Numbered from the stretch's first letter, positions 32,180 to 46,867 are shown. The stretch is DNA of 64,000 bases from Oasisia sp. SBJ-2009 (GCA_964017155.1 OZ024867.1:10541616-10605615); one strand, 5' to 3'. Made by a program: numbers and translations. The notes: generated by a model from the sequence alone, not told the origin.

Positions 32180-33605
32180 TGTGACGCCGGCTGACCAAAT
32201 GAGTGACAAGTCGGGATTTGACATTTACCGAGAGTGCCGTCTAAAGCCAGTTGGCACGATTTGGATGAATTGTAGGTTTTTACATAAATAAAATTTATAA
32301 CATCCGTTTTAACACTTCCACCCATTATACACTATTTATTCCAAATAAAATGTGTATTTTAACGTATTATAATGCCTCCTGATCAACTAGTCCAAAATTA
32401 CTAAAACAAAAGGATTTTGCTTCGATTCCTTCGATGAAATCCGCCATGTTGATTTGGGGTTACCCCTGTGTATCGTGTATCACCAGAGAGGGCATTTCTT
32501 CCTCTCTCACGTAGAGTAACCCTTATCCGGGCCAAGTACACCAAACTAGCTCAAAACTAACCAATAGGCGGCTACCCTGAGAAGGCTTTGCATACTAATG
32601 AGAGCCGTGCTCTGTCACGTGCACGCTTCGGTGCTTGCAATTGGATGATCGCCTACGCATATGCGCAGTACGGCAGTGCTAAACGTAAACAAGTAGCCAA
32701 GGTCGTTCGTATTCCGCCGTGTTTTTCTATCGTTGTTTCCGTTATTAAATCTTTTGCAACATAATGTCGGACGCGTTCCTATGTGTGCTGAATGCACCAA
32801 CCGGCGATGACATTGTTGTTGCGTGGATGTGGGAGCAGTACGATTTCGACGCCTCGGAATGGGACGCTGACAATGATAGGGAAACCGACAGCGACGTTAC
32901 GGTCGAATACGACTGGGAAGCCGATCACGATGACAACAAAAACGGGAACATATTAAGCAACGACAATAATGCTCCAATTGACCTGACATTTTGCATAGAC
33001 ATGCAGATGGTGCATACTCATAATAATACTTTTTGGTCTGAAAAATCGACCATTTGTCAGCGCAACATTTCACAGCTCGCGCCGAGGGTTTGCGACGGAG
33101 GCGAACGAAGCAGCGATCGGGCGGACTAAAATGGCATACCCCGATGTTGAAAAACTCATAAAAATAAAGGTTCTCGATGGATTTGATTCAATTTTATGTT
33201 ATTTAGCAGCTAAAACGTATGGCTACATTTGTCTCGCAGGAAATAGGACATTTATCCGTTCAGTAATTATTTGGGTGCAGGATACTGCGCTAAATTAGCC
33301 TAAAACGGCTTTGTTTTAGAATAATTATTGCACTATGATACCATAGCTGCATGCCAAATTTGAATGCAATACACATATTATTTATATGGTATCTAAGCCC
33401 ATGCATAATCCAAAACTGTAACGGCCGTTTTCTCCAGTTTTACTTTTTGACCCCTACCATACCAAATGTCATATAACTTCCCCAATTTGTATAGTAGAGT
33501 CATAATTTTCGAATTACTGTAAAGTACTATGCCTCCTCTTTCCAAATATGTCAAAAAAGTACATCAACATTTTTCCGACTTGTCACTGATTTGGTCAGCC
33601 GGGGT

Positions 33606-33609
<4 letters not shown>
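32180..33609 (+). mobile_element. DNA transposon-like element with TIRs, unit 3 copy
   Basis: Same insertion site as unit 2 (between exons 4 and 3), hence inherited by duplication. It has lost roughly 130 bases near 33320, including the stem-loop. The right end runs into a CA array. Confidence 0.8.
32764..33129 (+). CDS. Acidic ORF of the DNA element, unit 3 (121 aa)
   Basis: MSDAFLCVLNAPTGDD start; ends RSSDRAD with TAA. It differs from unit 2 at several residues (DMQMV against DLEMV) and shares those with unit 4. Function unknown. Confidence 0.45.
   Translation: MSDAFLCVLNAPTGDDIVVAWMWEQYDFDASEWDADNDRETDSDVTVEYDWEADHDDNKNGNILSNDNNAPIDLTFCIDMQMVHTHNNTFWSEKSTICQRNISQLAPRVCDGGERSSDRAD

Positions 33610-33686
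<77 letters not shown>
33606..33686. repeat. (CA)n(TA)n microsatellite
   Basis: About 24 bases of CA followed by TA, directly continuing the CACA end of the DNA element. Confidence 0.95.
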
Positions 33687-33688
<2 letters not shown>

Positions 33689-33729
33689 GTGCTATAATTA
33701 GATAACTAAATTAGCGAATGAGAACGTAC

Positions 33730-33876
33730 CATTTCTAGGGATACAATTAAAAAATGGAAGGAGTAAATCAACCCCTTTAATAAAAGTTTCGTTGGCACGG
33801 CAGCCGCATACTCCTATAATACAAATCAGGGGAGGATAGCATTGATCATCCTTGGTACAATCCTCTTCTTCCATGC
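33730..33876 (-). CDS. Unit 3 exon 3, 6-Cys module
   Basis: 147 bases, phase 1 at both ends, same splice sites as unit 2. One residue differs from unit 2 (FIKG); the protein is identical to unit 4. Confidence 0.8.
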
Positions 33877-35410
33877 CTGGAAAGACATGAACATGTGTTT
33901 TGTATACATAGACATTCACATATATATAAAGTATACTATATATATGACCAACCATCCCAAAATGAGACGCTTCTCGAAAACAACGGTAGGGCGTGTTATT
34001 GCATATTTGGATAGAGCAGATTCCGACGGAAATGATGATGCCTCAATTGTGTTTATAATATAATTCACTTCTTGCAGATACGTTTTGCTCCAGATTGACC
34101 GGTTTAAATACACAATACTAATGATAAGGTATGTATGCTTGAAGCCTACAACCCATATTTAAAATGTAGCATGGACAGCACCAATACAACACTTTATAGG
34201 CAGGCATGATCATCACACCGAGTCTGAGACGAGAGTGACAGGTCAGATGCAAACATAGGAATTGACAGGAGTCGGCGTATTTGAAAGTTTTACGCAGGGC
34301 GTTTTCATAAGGCAGACAAACCAGTCAATACATTATACACTCATTATATTATTATTATATTAGATTGTTTTATGTATTGCATCTTTAGTGGTGAGGGAAA
34401 TTAGGTACCACTGCCGGATTTTAGCGTACTGCTAGTTGCTAAAACTAAACTGCCAAAATTACCCCGTCGCAGTCATGCATGAAATAATCGATTGCCACAT
34501 ATTTAGGACTCGTATTGCTGAGGCCACAGCGAACAGTTTAATTTAAAAGATAAAAGACAATGTTCTTCTTGCTTAAATTAATATCATAATAGTGAAATCG
34601 TTCGTATTATCAGTGAATTGTTAAAGGAAAATGCGCGTAAACAAAAGACCGGAATTTCATCTGACGAGCCGTAAATGACAGCGGACCAATGTTAAATATT
34701 GTTAAATATTGTTAAATAACAACAGTCAGATTAATATATGATATATGTACTATAATATATCGTGAAAGTTATATAATCGACTGGGAATATATCATATTTC
34801 ATATGGTAACAACACTGTGGCTGCTACGTTTAGATAATGTTTTTTTAAAGAGCGTAGTAAGCAATACTGCTCTTCTCATATCAGTGCAAGTCTTATGGGG
34901 AAGAATACAAACTATCGATGATAGATTTTCAATGAAGATGGCCTTGTGTATGCAATTTTTTAAAGGTGGGCATTTCATATAATGATATGTCTACATTGCG
35001 TTACAAAGGTGTTGTATTAATCACATATAACCCAGACAACAAATTAATATTAACTAAATATATAATGTCGTAGCAGTGTCACGTATGTTCATGTGCCAAT
35101 ATGTCATCTTCACACAATATAAAATTGTGAACTAATTACGTATTTTTACATTTTGTGTTTCAGTTAATGCAAGAAAAGAAAGCAAGACATGTCAATGCTA
35201 TATGCTGACTGAAACCAATCGTGGACAATCTGGATTACACTATTTGACCCGCATCAGCTTCATGTAGAGAGATTGGTGTGAACATATAACTAAAATGAAG
35301 TAAATGCGTAGACTATAACGAAACAAATATACTAAAGCAGTGTTTCTTACTCTATATGACGAGAGAGGTGGGCCACTTTACCGATGTTCTAATCCATCTT
35401 GCACACAATA

Positions 35411-38400
35411 TAGTCATAATAATAACGATTACTTCTTTTGCACCAATATCCTCGAACATCGAGCACCGAGTCGTCAATGGATGGATGAAGAAGCTAGGAG
35501 GCTAAGGAGGATAGGCAACATTAAAACGATAGATTTTTGGCGTCGGCGGAATGAAATTATATTACCTTCTGATTTAGCACTGGCAGGAATCGGATTACAC
35601 ACCGTTGGTGCGGCATCAGAGAAAGTTCGGGTCACGGCCTTGGTTTTCACCCGAGGGATGAAAAGTTGGTTACTACTGGTTGAGCGAAGCTGTCTGGAAT
35701 GTCTTGCTGGAGTGAGCATTGAATTTATATATGCTGGTTGTGTAGGTGATAGTACTTGATAGGCTATTGTACACATTTTGACAATGATGCGACAGTGAGC
35801 CAATGCAATGATTTTAGAAGCGGCACTGAGCTACAAAAAAAACGAGGAAAACACGTGACTACCCTTGCTAAACAAGTTTGGACACGCTGACGTGTTGCTA
35901 TATCCTTGTTTGCGGTATTGTAAAGGAGGCAATCGCAGTAGTCAAGTTTGCTGCTTACCATAGCTATTGCGATGGTTTTAGCAACATAAAGTGATATAAA
36001 CCGGCGAATACGGCGAAGATCACGGATATGGTAAAAACAGCAACGGCATGTTTTGATATATGTTGTTTGAAATTGAAGTTTTCTTCAAACGTTACTCCGA
36101 GATTTAAAACTGAGGCGGCTGGTGTGATACTTTGACTCAGAATACGTGTCGGGAAAAAGCCATCGAGTTTTGCCCGCTCCGTTGAGGTGCCTGTTACTGT
36201 TTTTCATCCAACGGGAGACATCTTGGAGACAATCCCTGAGCGATAAGTATCTGGTGTGGTCAAATAAACTTAGAGTTCTGTGTCATCAGCATAAAGGCGG
36301 TGATCCAGGTTGTGACTCTGGATAACAGAGCTTAGTGGTGTTGTATACAGAGTGAAGAGCAACGAACCATGGGGAACACAACAAAGACGTGGGCAGCATG
36401 TCTGAGAAGCAGTTACCTATTTTAATGGCTTGCCGTCTATCAGAAAGGTATGAAGTAAACCAGCTTAGGGCTGTGCCAGATATCCCGTACCACGTTGGAG
36501 AGCGTGTAATGAGAATGTCGTGGTTAATGGTGTCGAAAGTGGCGGATAGATCAAGCAGGGTAACTTTGCCATTATCAATGTTCAAGTTTATGTAATTGTG
36601 TACTTTTAGAAGAACAGTTTCTGTAGAGTGAAATGTTGTATACGCAGATTAAACTATTTATGTAGATGTGACAAACTGACACGATTTGCTACAACCTTTT
36701 CAAGTATTTTTGAAATGAAGCTAAGGTTGGGAATATGCCTATAGCTATTTAATTAGTTCTTCTTTTGGCAGAGTTGTCTTCTTAAGAACTGGGTTTACAT
36801 GCGCATATTTAAAATCTTCAGGAAATAAGCTAGAGTAGAGTGATGCATGTATTGTTTGTTATTGGTTTAATTAAAACGTCAAGGCATGCTTTCAGTAGTA
36901 CTTTCGGAAGTGAGTCAAGATTACAGGATTGCCTTGGAGACGACGTGGTCATTGTTCTCAAGTCAGCAGTCGTGGCCGGTTTAAACGAGGTGAGTTGAAA
37001 AATGTGTTGTGGCGAGTCAGAATTTACAATATCTGAGGTGTGATCTGTGAAGGTTGAATGTATGAGGCTGATTTTATCTTTAAAATGACTTGAAAAAGAG
37101 TTACACAGTGACTTGATTGATGCATGGGTTGGTAGAGACGGAGCAGGCCGCCTGTGTAAGATCTGATTTAGGCATTTCCATAGCTTTTTTGGTGTAGCAG
37201 TGTTATCTGAGACAATATTTCGTAATAATACGACATTGCTTTTGAGATTCATCGGTTACATAGATTATTTCTGGGGTCATCCAATGAACTGGCGGCTTTT
37301 GTGACACATATTTGGATTTAATAGGTGCATGTTTTACAAACAATGTCTTAAGTATTTGACGGTACTGTTTGCATAGGTGTGATACATGTTCTTTAGGATG
37401 TGTGACAAGGTCGGACGTGATTATATCAGTCATAAATGATGCAGTGTTAATACTGTGAATGGCTCTGTAGAACAAGTTGTGTTTGGACACAGCTGGGGCT
37501 ATTGGAACTTTAAGATATACAATGACTATGTTATGGTATGATAAGCCATCTGCAACTGTGGGTGTCTGAATGTTTGTACAAGAGGAACGAGTTATCAAGA
37601 TGTCGAGCCAATATCCATGTATGTGTGTTGGAAAATTGACATGTTGTTTACTGTCAAATTATGTCAATATATCATTAAACGTGGTATTTGTTGCAGGTGA
37701 AGATTAACATCGCCAACAATGTAAAGTTATGTGCGCATGGTTGCAACATTTTCCAAAAGATCCCGGGTGACCTAGAGGGCGATAAATACAAATGAAAGAC
37801 CCACAGAAGCACACATTTGATATGTTACCACGCTATGATTCAAAGCTGGTAAAGTGAGGGCTAGTGTGCAGGTTTACGTTGACTAGTTTTGAGATAAGGA
37901 AGCTAACACCACCGCCTCTTCCAACTGGACGTGGTCGATGGTGGAAGGTATAGCCAGGAGGGGAGATGTCGGCAATACATGCAGCTGTGTCATGCGGTCT
38001 GAGCCAGGTCTCAGTCACAGCAAGAATGTCTATTGTTTTGGAAATTATAAGATCAGTAAGAGATACATTTTCACGAATGGAACGAATGTTAGTGGTGGCC
38101 ATGCGAATGTTCCAGGTCCAGGATTAAGACTAACATATCACGCTAGCAGTAAGGTCAAGGCCAATTTAAATGTTGGCCTGGAACTGAATATAGGTAGTAA
38201 TTTTCGGTTGAAACAAAGATTAAGGCATGGCAGACTGTGCAAATGTGTTAAGGAGTCTTGTGTGGTAACGTATTTGGAAGGCATTGAAATTGCTTCCGAA
38301 CCCTGTGCCAGTGTGTTACGTAAGGTAAAATCACGGCTTCTAGAAGTAACAGAACAGGATAATAATAAAACTCACAAAGAAAACACTGGTGACATTTGAC
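35411..38400 (-). mobile_element. CR1/L2-like retrotransposon, unit 3 copy
   Basis: Same site and orientation as 15131-18125. Pieces include FKDKISLIHSTFTDHTSDIV and LLDLSATFDTINHDIL. A 10-base difference from unit 2 between the LNPGP motif and the endonuclease start puts the two in different frames. Confidence 0.85.
35474..38160 (-). pseudogene. Endonuclease/reverse transcriptase of the CR1/L2-like element, unit 3
   Basis: Fragments at 37833-38102 (endonuclease, VTETWLRPHDT), 37203-37598, 36830-37252 (a longer intact linker than in unit 2), 36286-36585 (motif A) and 35474-35803 (tail). Multiple frameshifts; not functional. Confidence 0.8.
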
Positions 38401-39177
38401 AAAATCTACTCAAGTGATAATGTTAATATATCATAACATAATTAGTGACTGAGAGTAGCCAGACGTTCTAAGATAATGTAAATGTTTCAATGTTTGACAT
38501 GGATCAATAGCAGTAAAACTTAAAAAATAATATATAATAAGTAAATAGATGAGAGTATAAGGTCACACTAATTCTAAAATTGCAATGACTTCTCAGATGT
38601 AAGACTAATAAATATGGCGAGAAAAATAAATACATAAATAATGTATTATAAATTAAATATTACATAGACATAACCAAGTGGTATTTAACATGAATAATGA
38701 CATAAAACACTAGTTTCAAATGAGTTTGTAAAATGCTAAATAAGTCTATGAAATGCTAAATATAGTTTAATTAAAAGGCTAAATACAAATCGGTTTAAAA
38801 GGCTAAATACAGATCGTTTAAATGTTCGCGCTCACCAAACCCTGTGCAACAATGATAAGATGTTTAGTGCTGGTGCAAATGAAACATATAGAGGTCTTCA
38901 CCCCAGGGCTATTATGGGTTTAAAGAAACGTCTTATAAAAAGGCCTGTTAGTAAAGAGTTTACAAGAGCTACCCTTGTGTGTAACCCTGGTGGATACGTA
39001 TAATCATCAGAGGGCACTGAAGTATAATGCTACGCCCAGCTGGTCAAGCTGGACAATTGCTGAGGCGCAGCTTGCCCTAAGCCAGCGACGGGTAAACACT
39101 GGCATAAGCACCCAATCAACCCAGTAAAACCAGTTTTGTTGTATTTATATATTCGTTTTATGTATGACTTAGGTTCT

Positions 39178-39570
39178 TGTGACACATGATATTGCATGCT
39201 AGTATATTTGCGTAAATCATGCAGCTATATTTGTTATACTTTAAACGTTAGTAAAATAGGCGTGGCCTGTTAGGGCGTGGCAGTCCAGTTCTAAAGCAGC
39301 GCTCATTTAACGAACGCAAGACCATCGTGTGTGTAACTATTATTACGTTGTATACTGTGCATTGCTGCAACTATGTAACTCGAGATTCTAGACTTGTATA
39401 TTACTTTTATATATTCCTACCTTAACATACAACATTGATTGTTCGACTACAGATAGGCGCCAAGTGGTGCGAGTGTGAATTATTGCAGGAGCGTGTCGCC
39501 CTCTGGGAGCTGTATTCGTTCTAAATAAACGCGTTGAATACACAAAGACCCGTCGTTCGACTTCCTTACA
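39178..39570 (+). mobile_element. Solo-LTR-like segment, unit 3
   Basis: 393 bases, same ends as 18901-19293 with one change in the first bases (TGTGACAC). Confidence 0.4.
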
Positions 39571-40016
39571 CTTGTCTTTGTATGTTATTTATAATTTATG
39601 ACCGTACCGTTGCAAGACAAATTATATCATCCTGTATAATCGCCCACTATGTCATAAATGATAAATTTTAGCGGCGTAAGTGGTGTAATTTCTAAAAAAT
39701 GTCTACGTGTCCAAATAAAGTAGTGTGTTGTTCTTGAAACGGCAACAATGTCAAACACAAAAATGCAGAATTTGAATGAAAACATTGTCACCTCATTGGT
39801 ATTTCCAGTGTCCCAACTGACTATCTTATGTACAGGTTATGGTGATTTGTAATTGATGTAACTATTATTGGCAGGGACTAGGTTAAACCACACTTCCTAA
39901 AGCACAGTTTCAACAGTGCCACAATGCCTTCAAACCCGGCAGCATCGCGTCGAGCCTTTACAACCAGCTCAGAGTACACCAAAGTAAGTCCATCATTTTA
40001 TCCAGGCAACACAAAT

Positions 40017-40045
40017 GTTTGTTTGTTTGTGTGTGTGTGTGTGAG

Positions 40046-40076
<31 letters not shown>

Positions 40077-40096
40077 GTGTGTGCATGCGTGTGTTT
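40017..40096. repeat. (GT)n microsatellite, unit 3
   Basis: GT array with one GAGT and some GTAT units, next to exon 2. Confidence 0.95.
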
Positions 40097-40150
40097 GTGC
40101 ATATGGAACATAGTGATCACAGCATTTTGTTTGATCAAAGCTATCCTTAC

Positions 40151-40282
40151 GGTGACAGAGAGTGTAGTCATCTGATATGTAATCGTCGCCTTTTTTGCAT
40201 CGACATACTCCAGCCTTGCATACGCCACCATCGACTCCGCATTCGTAGTCCTTTTTGCATTTAGTTACGCCTAATTTCGGGA
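40151..40282 (-). CDS. Unit 3 exon 2, 6-Cys EB/EGF-like module
   Basis: 132 bases, phase 1 at both ends, same protein as units 2 and 4. One silent change in the CKAGVCRC core. Confidence 0.8.
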
Positions 40283-40331
40283 CTGCAATACATAATTACA
40301 TTGATATAACTATAGCATGTGTTTATTATTG

Positions 40332-40644
40332 ATATGCTGCGGACAAGTGGATAATGACACAAACTATGACAAAGCAACTTGACGGATGTTACACTATAAT
40401 GTTACGGATGGCCCTTAATGTATCATGGAAACAACACATAACCAACATACAACTATATGGTGAATTATCACCAGTATACACTAAAGTACAACAGAGAAGA
40501 ATGCGGCTCGCGGGGCATTGTGTCAGACACGATGATGAAGTCGCCAACATACTTGTCCTGTGGCAGCCAACGGATGGATATGCAAACCGGGGGAGACAAA
40601 ACATGACTTATGTTGACAACCTACTGCCAGACACAGGGCTGGGA
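40332..40644 (+). pseudogene. 3' end of a second RTE-like reverse transcriptase, unit 3
   Basis: Same fragment as 20038-20350 (LDGCYTIMLRMALNVSW; RRMRLAGHCVRHDDEVANIL). Confidence 0.65.
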
Positions 40645-43600
40645 AACAGGGGCGTCTTGAAAGACGACCTAGGTGAGGTGAGGTTATTATTGGTAGTCGT
40701 TGCTATTGTGGTATGCAGGTATTGCAGTACCTCAGGTATTACAATACCTCAGGGAGTTTGACGCCCCTGCCATACAGAGTTGTAAACCACTGCCGTGTGG
40801 TATAGGTTCTTGTTAGAAACGAAGGCTAAGTGAGCAAACCCTAACCAGAAAGCCATGTCACTGTGGCAGTATCAAGGGCGGTTTGTGTATGGAACTCCCA
40901 ACATCTCTCGACCAGCCACTGCAGGGACAAATCGTTTGCGCCTGTCTTGACATGTTCTTGCCGGTGCGAGACCTCTATTTGTTCCCCGAGAGAGTGTCGC
41001 CAGTAACTTGCAAAAGCCAGCGGCACTTCAACAACTTTTGCAAGCAGCTTCCATGAAATGTATAACTGTACGAAACTCCATACCGGATCGGCCGTCGCCG
41101 GGTTACCAAGGACCGCGCTGCTCGACCTCATCTTCCGTCGACAGTGACAAATCAGTTAGGAAGAATGAGACAAAGAAGACAACTACTGACAATTGGACAA
41201 TTGAACGTCAGGACTCTCCTCGACCGAGCAGGAGCTAACCGACCAGAAAGACGTACGGCACTAGTAGCAAAGGAAATGGCAAAATACAACATCGACATCG
41301 CCGCCCTATGTGAAACAAGGTTCTCAGAGTCTGGTAGTCTCAACGACTTCGAATACTGTTTCTTCTGGAGTGGCAAACCCGAAGGAGGAAGAAGGGAGGC
41401 CGGAGTGGGCTTTGCTATCAAAAAGGATATCACCACAAAGCTGACAGAAATGCCACGGCCAGTAAGTGACAGAATCATGACGATGAGACTACCTCTGAGC
41501 AAGGACAACTTTGCTACATTATCAGCGTGTGTGCTCCGACAATGACAAACCCAGATTAAAACAAGGAGGCCTTCTACAACCAGCTGGTAAGTGTGCTCAG
41601 TGGCATCCCTCGTACAGATAAGCTACTGCTGATAGGAGACTTCAATGCGAGGATAGGAATAGACAATGACAAGTGGCCCTTGGTAATGGGCAAACATGGG
41701 ATTGGAAAATGCAACTCCAATGGCGAGCTTCTACCGGCCCTGTGCTCTGAGTTTGAACTGAGAGTGACCAACACCATGTTCAAGCAGAAGGATGAACGCA
41801 AGACCACCTGGATGCCTCCTCGTTCGAAACACTGGCATATGATCGACTTCATCATCACGAGGTGTCGGGATAAGATGGACATCAACAGTACCCGAGCTAT
41901 GTGTGGAGCAAACTGCTGGAACGATCACCAGATGCTGAGGTCAAAAGTGGCTTTCAGAATACGACAAAAGCATAACAGGCAAGGGACAAATAAGCCGACC
42001 AAGCTCAACACTGCAAAACTAAGTACCATCAGCCATAGGGAGAGTTTTGAGCAGGAGATGGACAGTGCTCTCGCCCAATGGGAGGAGAAGGAAAACTCTG
42101 CAGCAGGTCGTGTACAACACAGCCAAGACATATCTTGGCAAGCCAGACAGAAACAAACAGGATTGGTTCGACCCCAACGACTAGGAGCTACATATTCCTA
42201 TGAGCAGAAGAGACCAAACCCACCAGAGTGTTGCAAACCAGGAGCACTATACCCACCACTGCAGCATACAAAGATGCATGCAGAGTGCTACAAAAACACA
42301 CCCGTGCACTGAAGTCGGACTGGTGGGAAAGGAAGGCAGTGGAGCTGCAGAGAGCTGCTGACAGTAACAACAGGAAGGGCTTCTACAGTGGACTGAAGGA
42401 AGTGTGGGGACCCAAGAAGAGAGGACCTGTTTAACTGAAATCAACAGATGGAATGGAGATCTTCTCTGACAGCAAGAGAGTTGTGGCAAGATTGAGTGAA
42501 CACTTCCAGAAGCTACTCAACGTCACTGGCAACATAGATCATGAAGCTCTAGACAACATCCCGCAGCGCATTACCAAGACAAGCTTGGATGAGATTCCAA
42601 CTAAGGATGAGATGGCTAGAGCAATCGCCGGCCTGAAAGATGGCAAAGCACCTGGAGGAGATGGAATTCCTGCAGAAGTGTGGAAGTATGGAGGAGACAA
42701 TCTGTTCAGCAGACTGCACCAACTAATCACCAATGCCTGGGAGATGGGTTCTGTACCACAAGCATGGAAGGATGCCAGCATTATAACCATCTACAAGAAA
42801 GGTGATCGAACAGACTGTGGGAACTACAGAGGAATCTCTCTTCTTTCCATAGCAGTCAAGATCTTCGCAAGGATCCTCCTCAACAGAATATCTACCCACA
42901 TAACACCAGAGACACAATGTGGCTTCAGAGGTAACCGGAGCACCATATCTATGATATTTTGTCTCCGACAACTACAAGAAAAGTGCATTGAGCAGGACCG
43001 ACCACTGTACATGGTATTTGTCGACTTCAGTAAGGCGTTCGATACAGTTCGGAGGACTGGACTATGGTAGCTACTGAAGAAGTATGGCTGTCCAGAGAAG
43101 TTCACAACAAAGATCGAAGCACTACATACCGGAATGATGGCGAATGTTAATGTTGGAGGGGAAGTTTCGGACTCGTTCAGGGTCACAAATGGGGTCAAGC
43201 AAGGTTGTGTACTGGCCCCCACGCTCTTTTCCATCTTCCTATCAGCAATGCTCAACGATGCTTTCCGAGACATGGGGGATGGCGTCTACATACAGTCCAG
43301 ACAGAACGCTAACCTATTCAACGTCGCACACTTCAGAGCGAAGACCAAGACAACTTGGATGCTGATGAGAGAGCTGCTATTCGCAGATGATAGTGCACTG
43401 GTTGCACACTCTGCTGAAGAGATGCAGAAAATAGTGGATGCTTTCTCCAATGCGTCAAAGAAGTTCGGCCTAAAGATTAACATCAAGAAGACCGAGGTGC
43501 TGTACCAACCCAACTCTACAAGTACCCGAGAGGAGGATATCATGATTGATGGAAACAAGCTGAACTCTGTTCTGGAATTCACCTACCTCGGAAGCACTAT

Positions 43601-44199
43601 ATCAAGTGACGGATGCATTGACGATGAAATACAGAGGGGGATGGCCAAGGCTAGTGCATCTTTCGGCCGACTACGCCAGAGACTGTGGAACAACCACCAT
43701 GTGTCCATGCGGGTTAAAGGCAAAACATACCGTGCAATCGTGCTGTCCACCCTCCTATGCGGGGCCGATGCCTGGACAGTGTACAGACGACAGGTGAAAA
43801 AGCTGCATGCCTTCATGATGCGACATCTGCGTTCGATCATGAGGATAACCTGGATGGACAAAGTGACAAACAAGGAAATACTCGAACGGACAGGGCTGCC
43901 ATCTATGGAAGATCTTCTGATCAGAAAGAATCTCCGGTGGACTGGACACCTGATGAGGATTTCATCAGACAGGCTACCGAAGCAAGTGCTCTACTCTCAA
44001 CTGTATTCTGGTCACAGAAAGAGAGGGCGCCCTCGCCTCCGATTCAAGGATACCATCAAAAGAAACCTAAAGTGAGAGACATAAAGATCGACTCCTGGAC
44101 ATCACTGTCACAGCAGAGAGATAAATAGAGAGCAACAGTCACGTGATGGAAGCAGTCTTTGTCGCTTCGCGACCGACAGCATGATGATGATGACGATGC
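40645..44199 (+). mobile_element. RTE-like retrotransposon, unit 3 copy (best preserved)
   Basis: Same insertion as unit 2, without the 60-base deletion. It ends in the ATGATGATGATGACGATG repeat at about 44181-44199. Confidence 0.85.
41144..44075 (+). pseudogene. RTE-like endonuclease/reverse transcriptase, unit 3
   Basis: Endonuclease: IGQLNVRTLLDRAG and LCETRF (41144-41545), then LLIGDFNARIGID and the NDHQM end (41593 on). Reverse transcriptase: 42228-43070 (with a TAA at 42432) and 43134-44075, one frame interrupted only by the TAG at 43068. It holds FVDFSKAFDTV, NGVKQGCVLAPTLFS, LLFADDSALVAH, GLKINIKKTEV and FTYLGSTIS, and ends with the KKLHAFMMRHLRSIMRITW tail. About four lesions in all make it inactive. 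Confidence 0.85.
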
Positions 44200-45059
44200 T
44201 ATTGGGTGTTTCAAACTGTGTGAATGCTTACAGTGACTAGTAACTAATAGCTAATACAAATTATTTACAACGATGGCAAACCATTAAAAAAACTTGTCCC
44301 TAATACGTAATATTAACTACGTAAGAACTGTACGTAGTATGTAATGATGTTGCACAAATTAGATGGTTGTTCGCAATAATTATAACGAGCCCGTTACTAT
44401 CTATTATTGAATTGACAGTTCATCTTCAACTATCAGTAATGCACGTGCGAATATATCAAACAATGCCATATATAAATGCTCCACCATAATCAAGATGCAC
44501 AAAATATGAATACATACATCCCGACTGCTTCGTACATATGATACCACTGACTTTACGAAGAATCGTTATATTGACTCAGTTCCACATGCTATAAGATGAC
44601 CTTGGTTTTCCACGATCATGACTTGTGACACTGATTGGCAAGTGTCAAATCACATCTCTATTGTCACATATGTCAAGTTCATCTAACCCCCCTCCCCCGT
44701 TACGTTACCACACTACCACCGCGACCTTTAGCTTATCCAAGGGAACTGTTTTAAGAAATATTTTTTAATTTATCCTTTACCTAACACATGCCGTTTTAAT
44801 GCTCTCTATCTTCCTTAGCTTCCTGCCACTGCATCTATCCATGATGACAGACGCAGTGATAATGCCATTACGTTACTCCCTTGGTTTTGTGTAGCAAACA
44901 ACACTTGATTTTCGAGGATATTAGCCATATCAAATCGTGTAAATATTCATATGCAAAATATATCATTTTAATCAAACGATTTGTGGCACATATAATTTCA
45001 AAAAAGGCATTTGACAGTTACACCTCTAGTGTACCCGAAATATACATATATTTTTATCT

Positions 45060-45132
<73 letters not shown>

Positions 45133-45176
45133 ACGTATATAATATATATATAATATATTATAATATATTATATATA

Positions 45177-45232
<56 letters not shown>

Positions 45233-46089
45233 GTTATATATTTATTATTTGTTTGTTTGCACAGCATTCATCAGTTTGAACATAAATCCCTAAGTGAACT
45301 TGTCGATGATTAAATCACAAGTTGTTGTCAGTTCGATACGGATTAAAATTAATTGCATTGATGATCGTTAACCGGGTTTAATAGTTTATTGATATATTGC
45401 AGAGACGAATTCCTTGAACCTCAATGATGTTGGTTGGTTAATTCAAGATACGTTAATCTATGGACGTTACGAACATTATATTTTTAAACGCCTTTAAAAA
45501 ACGTCAATACCTTAATTTGAAACTGTCATCAGTCAATAACTATCTCGGATTCGGCTGTTCTTACAACTGCCTTTCATCAAACCAATTTGGTCAACAATTG
45601 AGAGACGAGGGCAACATATTTCAGAATATTGTTTGTGCGGAATGTATATCCCTAATGTGCTACATGTTTGTGCTGAAACGGTTAACGTGGATAGGTGTCA
45701 TAGGTTACTGAGGAACATCATCTTAGATAAACCTGCTGCACTGTCAAATGTAAGTGAAAGGAGTGGAAGTTCACGACCATCTTAGGAGCGCGTGTAGACT
45801 GCCAGGTTAGTACAAGGTGATTTTTTTAAATGAATCGATTCGTCGAAAAGTCAGAGCAATCAACTGCACGATGCAATCACGACGTATGCCAGTCTGTGTC
45901 ATATTGCCATATCTGGGCCACATTAGGTTAATTTTAACCCACCACGTTTTTCTCCAATTTTTATTATTATTTTTATTTATCTTTTTGTGTACAATAGCAT
46001 CAGCCACAATGAAGAAGCGCACAGTAAATAGAGCGTCTATATAGGGTTATCAGGTTCGAGACTAAAACTGTGAAACTGGCGGCCTTAAA
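44200..46089. other. Intron between the RTE-like element and the large TA array, unit 3
   Basis: Same content as 23846-25670, including the TA/AATATA array at 45056-45236. No gene recognised. Confidence 0.5.
45056..45236. repeat. (TA)n microsatellite with AATATA variants, unit 3
   Basis: About 180 bases, some 50 longer than the unit 2 locus. Confidence 0.95.
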
Positions 46090-46511
<422 letters not shown>

Positions 46512-46635
46512 TTGTCGCTACATACCATGGCTATTTCGTTATCGGTTTTATCACAAGAAAGAAGAAAGAACAGCGTATCATATGGTATTCAAACAACTGT
46601 CATAGTTAATTCATCAAGTCGAGGTGTTCACTTAC

Positions 46636-46773
46636 AAGGTAAACACTCTTTTCCTCCATGTGGATAGAAATTTTTCGCGCAATGACATTTCGACCATCCA
46701 CACTCTTTAAAATGCCAGCACTCGCCGTGTTCATATGGGCAGTCCGCATGTGTTCCACACAATTCACCCAATC
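46636..46773 (-). CDS. Unit 3 exon 1, 7-Cys module
   Basis: 138 bases, phase 1 at both ends. [11 protein letters not shown]...[11 protein letters not shown], same protein as unit 2 with a silent change (TAC to TAT). Confidence 0.8.
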
Positions 46774-46867
46774 CTAATGTAACATAATTACTGGGTTATT
46801 TCCACACCGACTCAATCACAACATGCACTAATAGTGACGATATACCATGTCAATATACTATATCATA

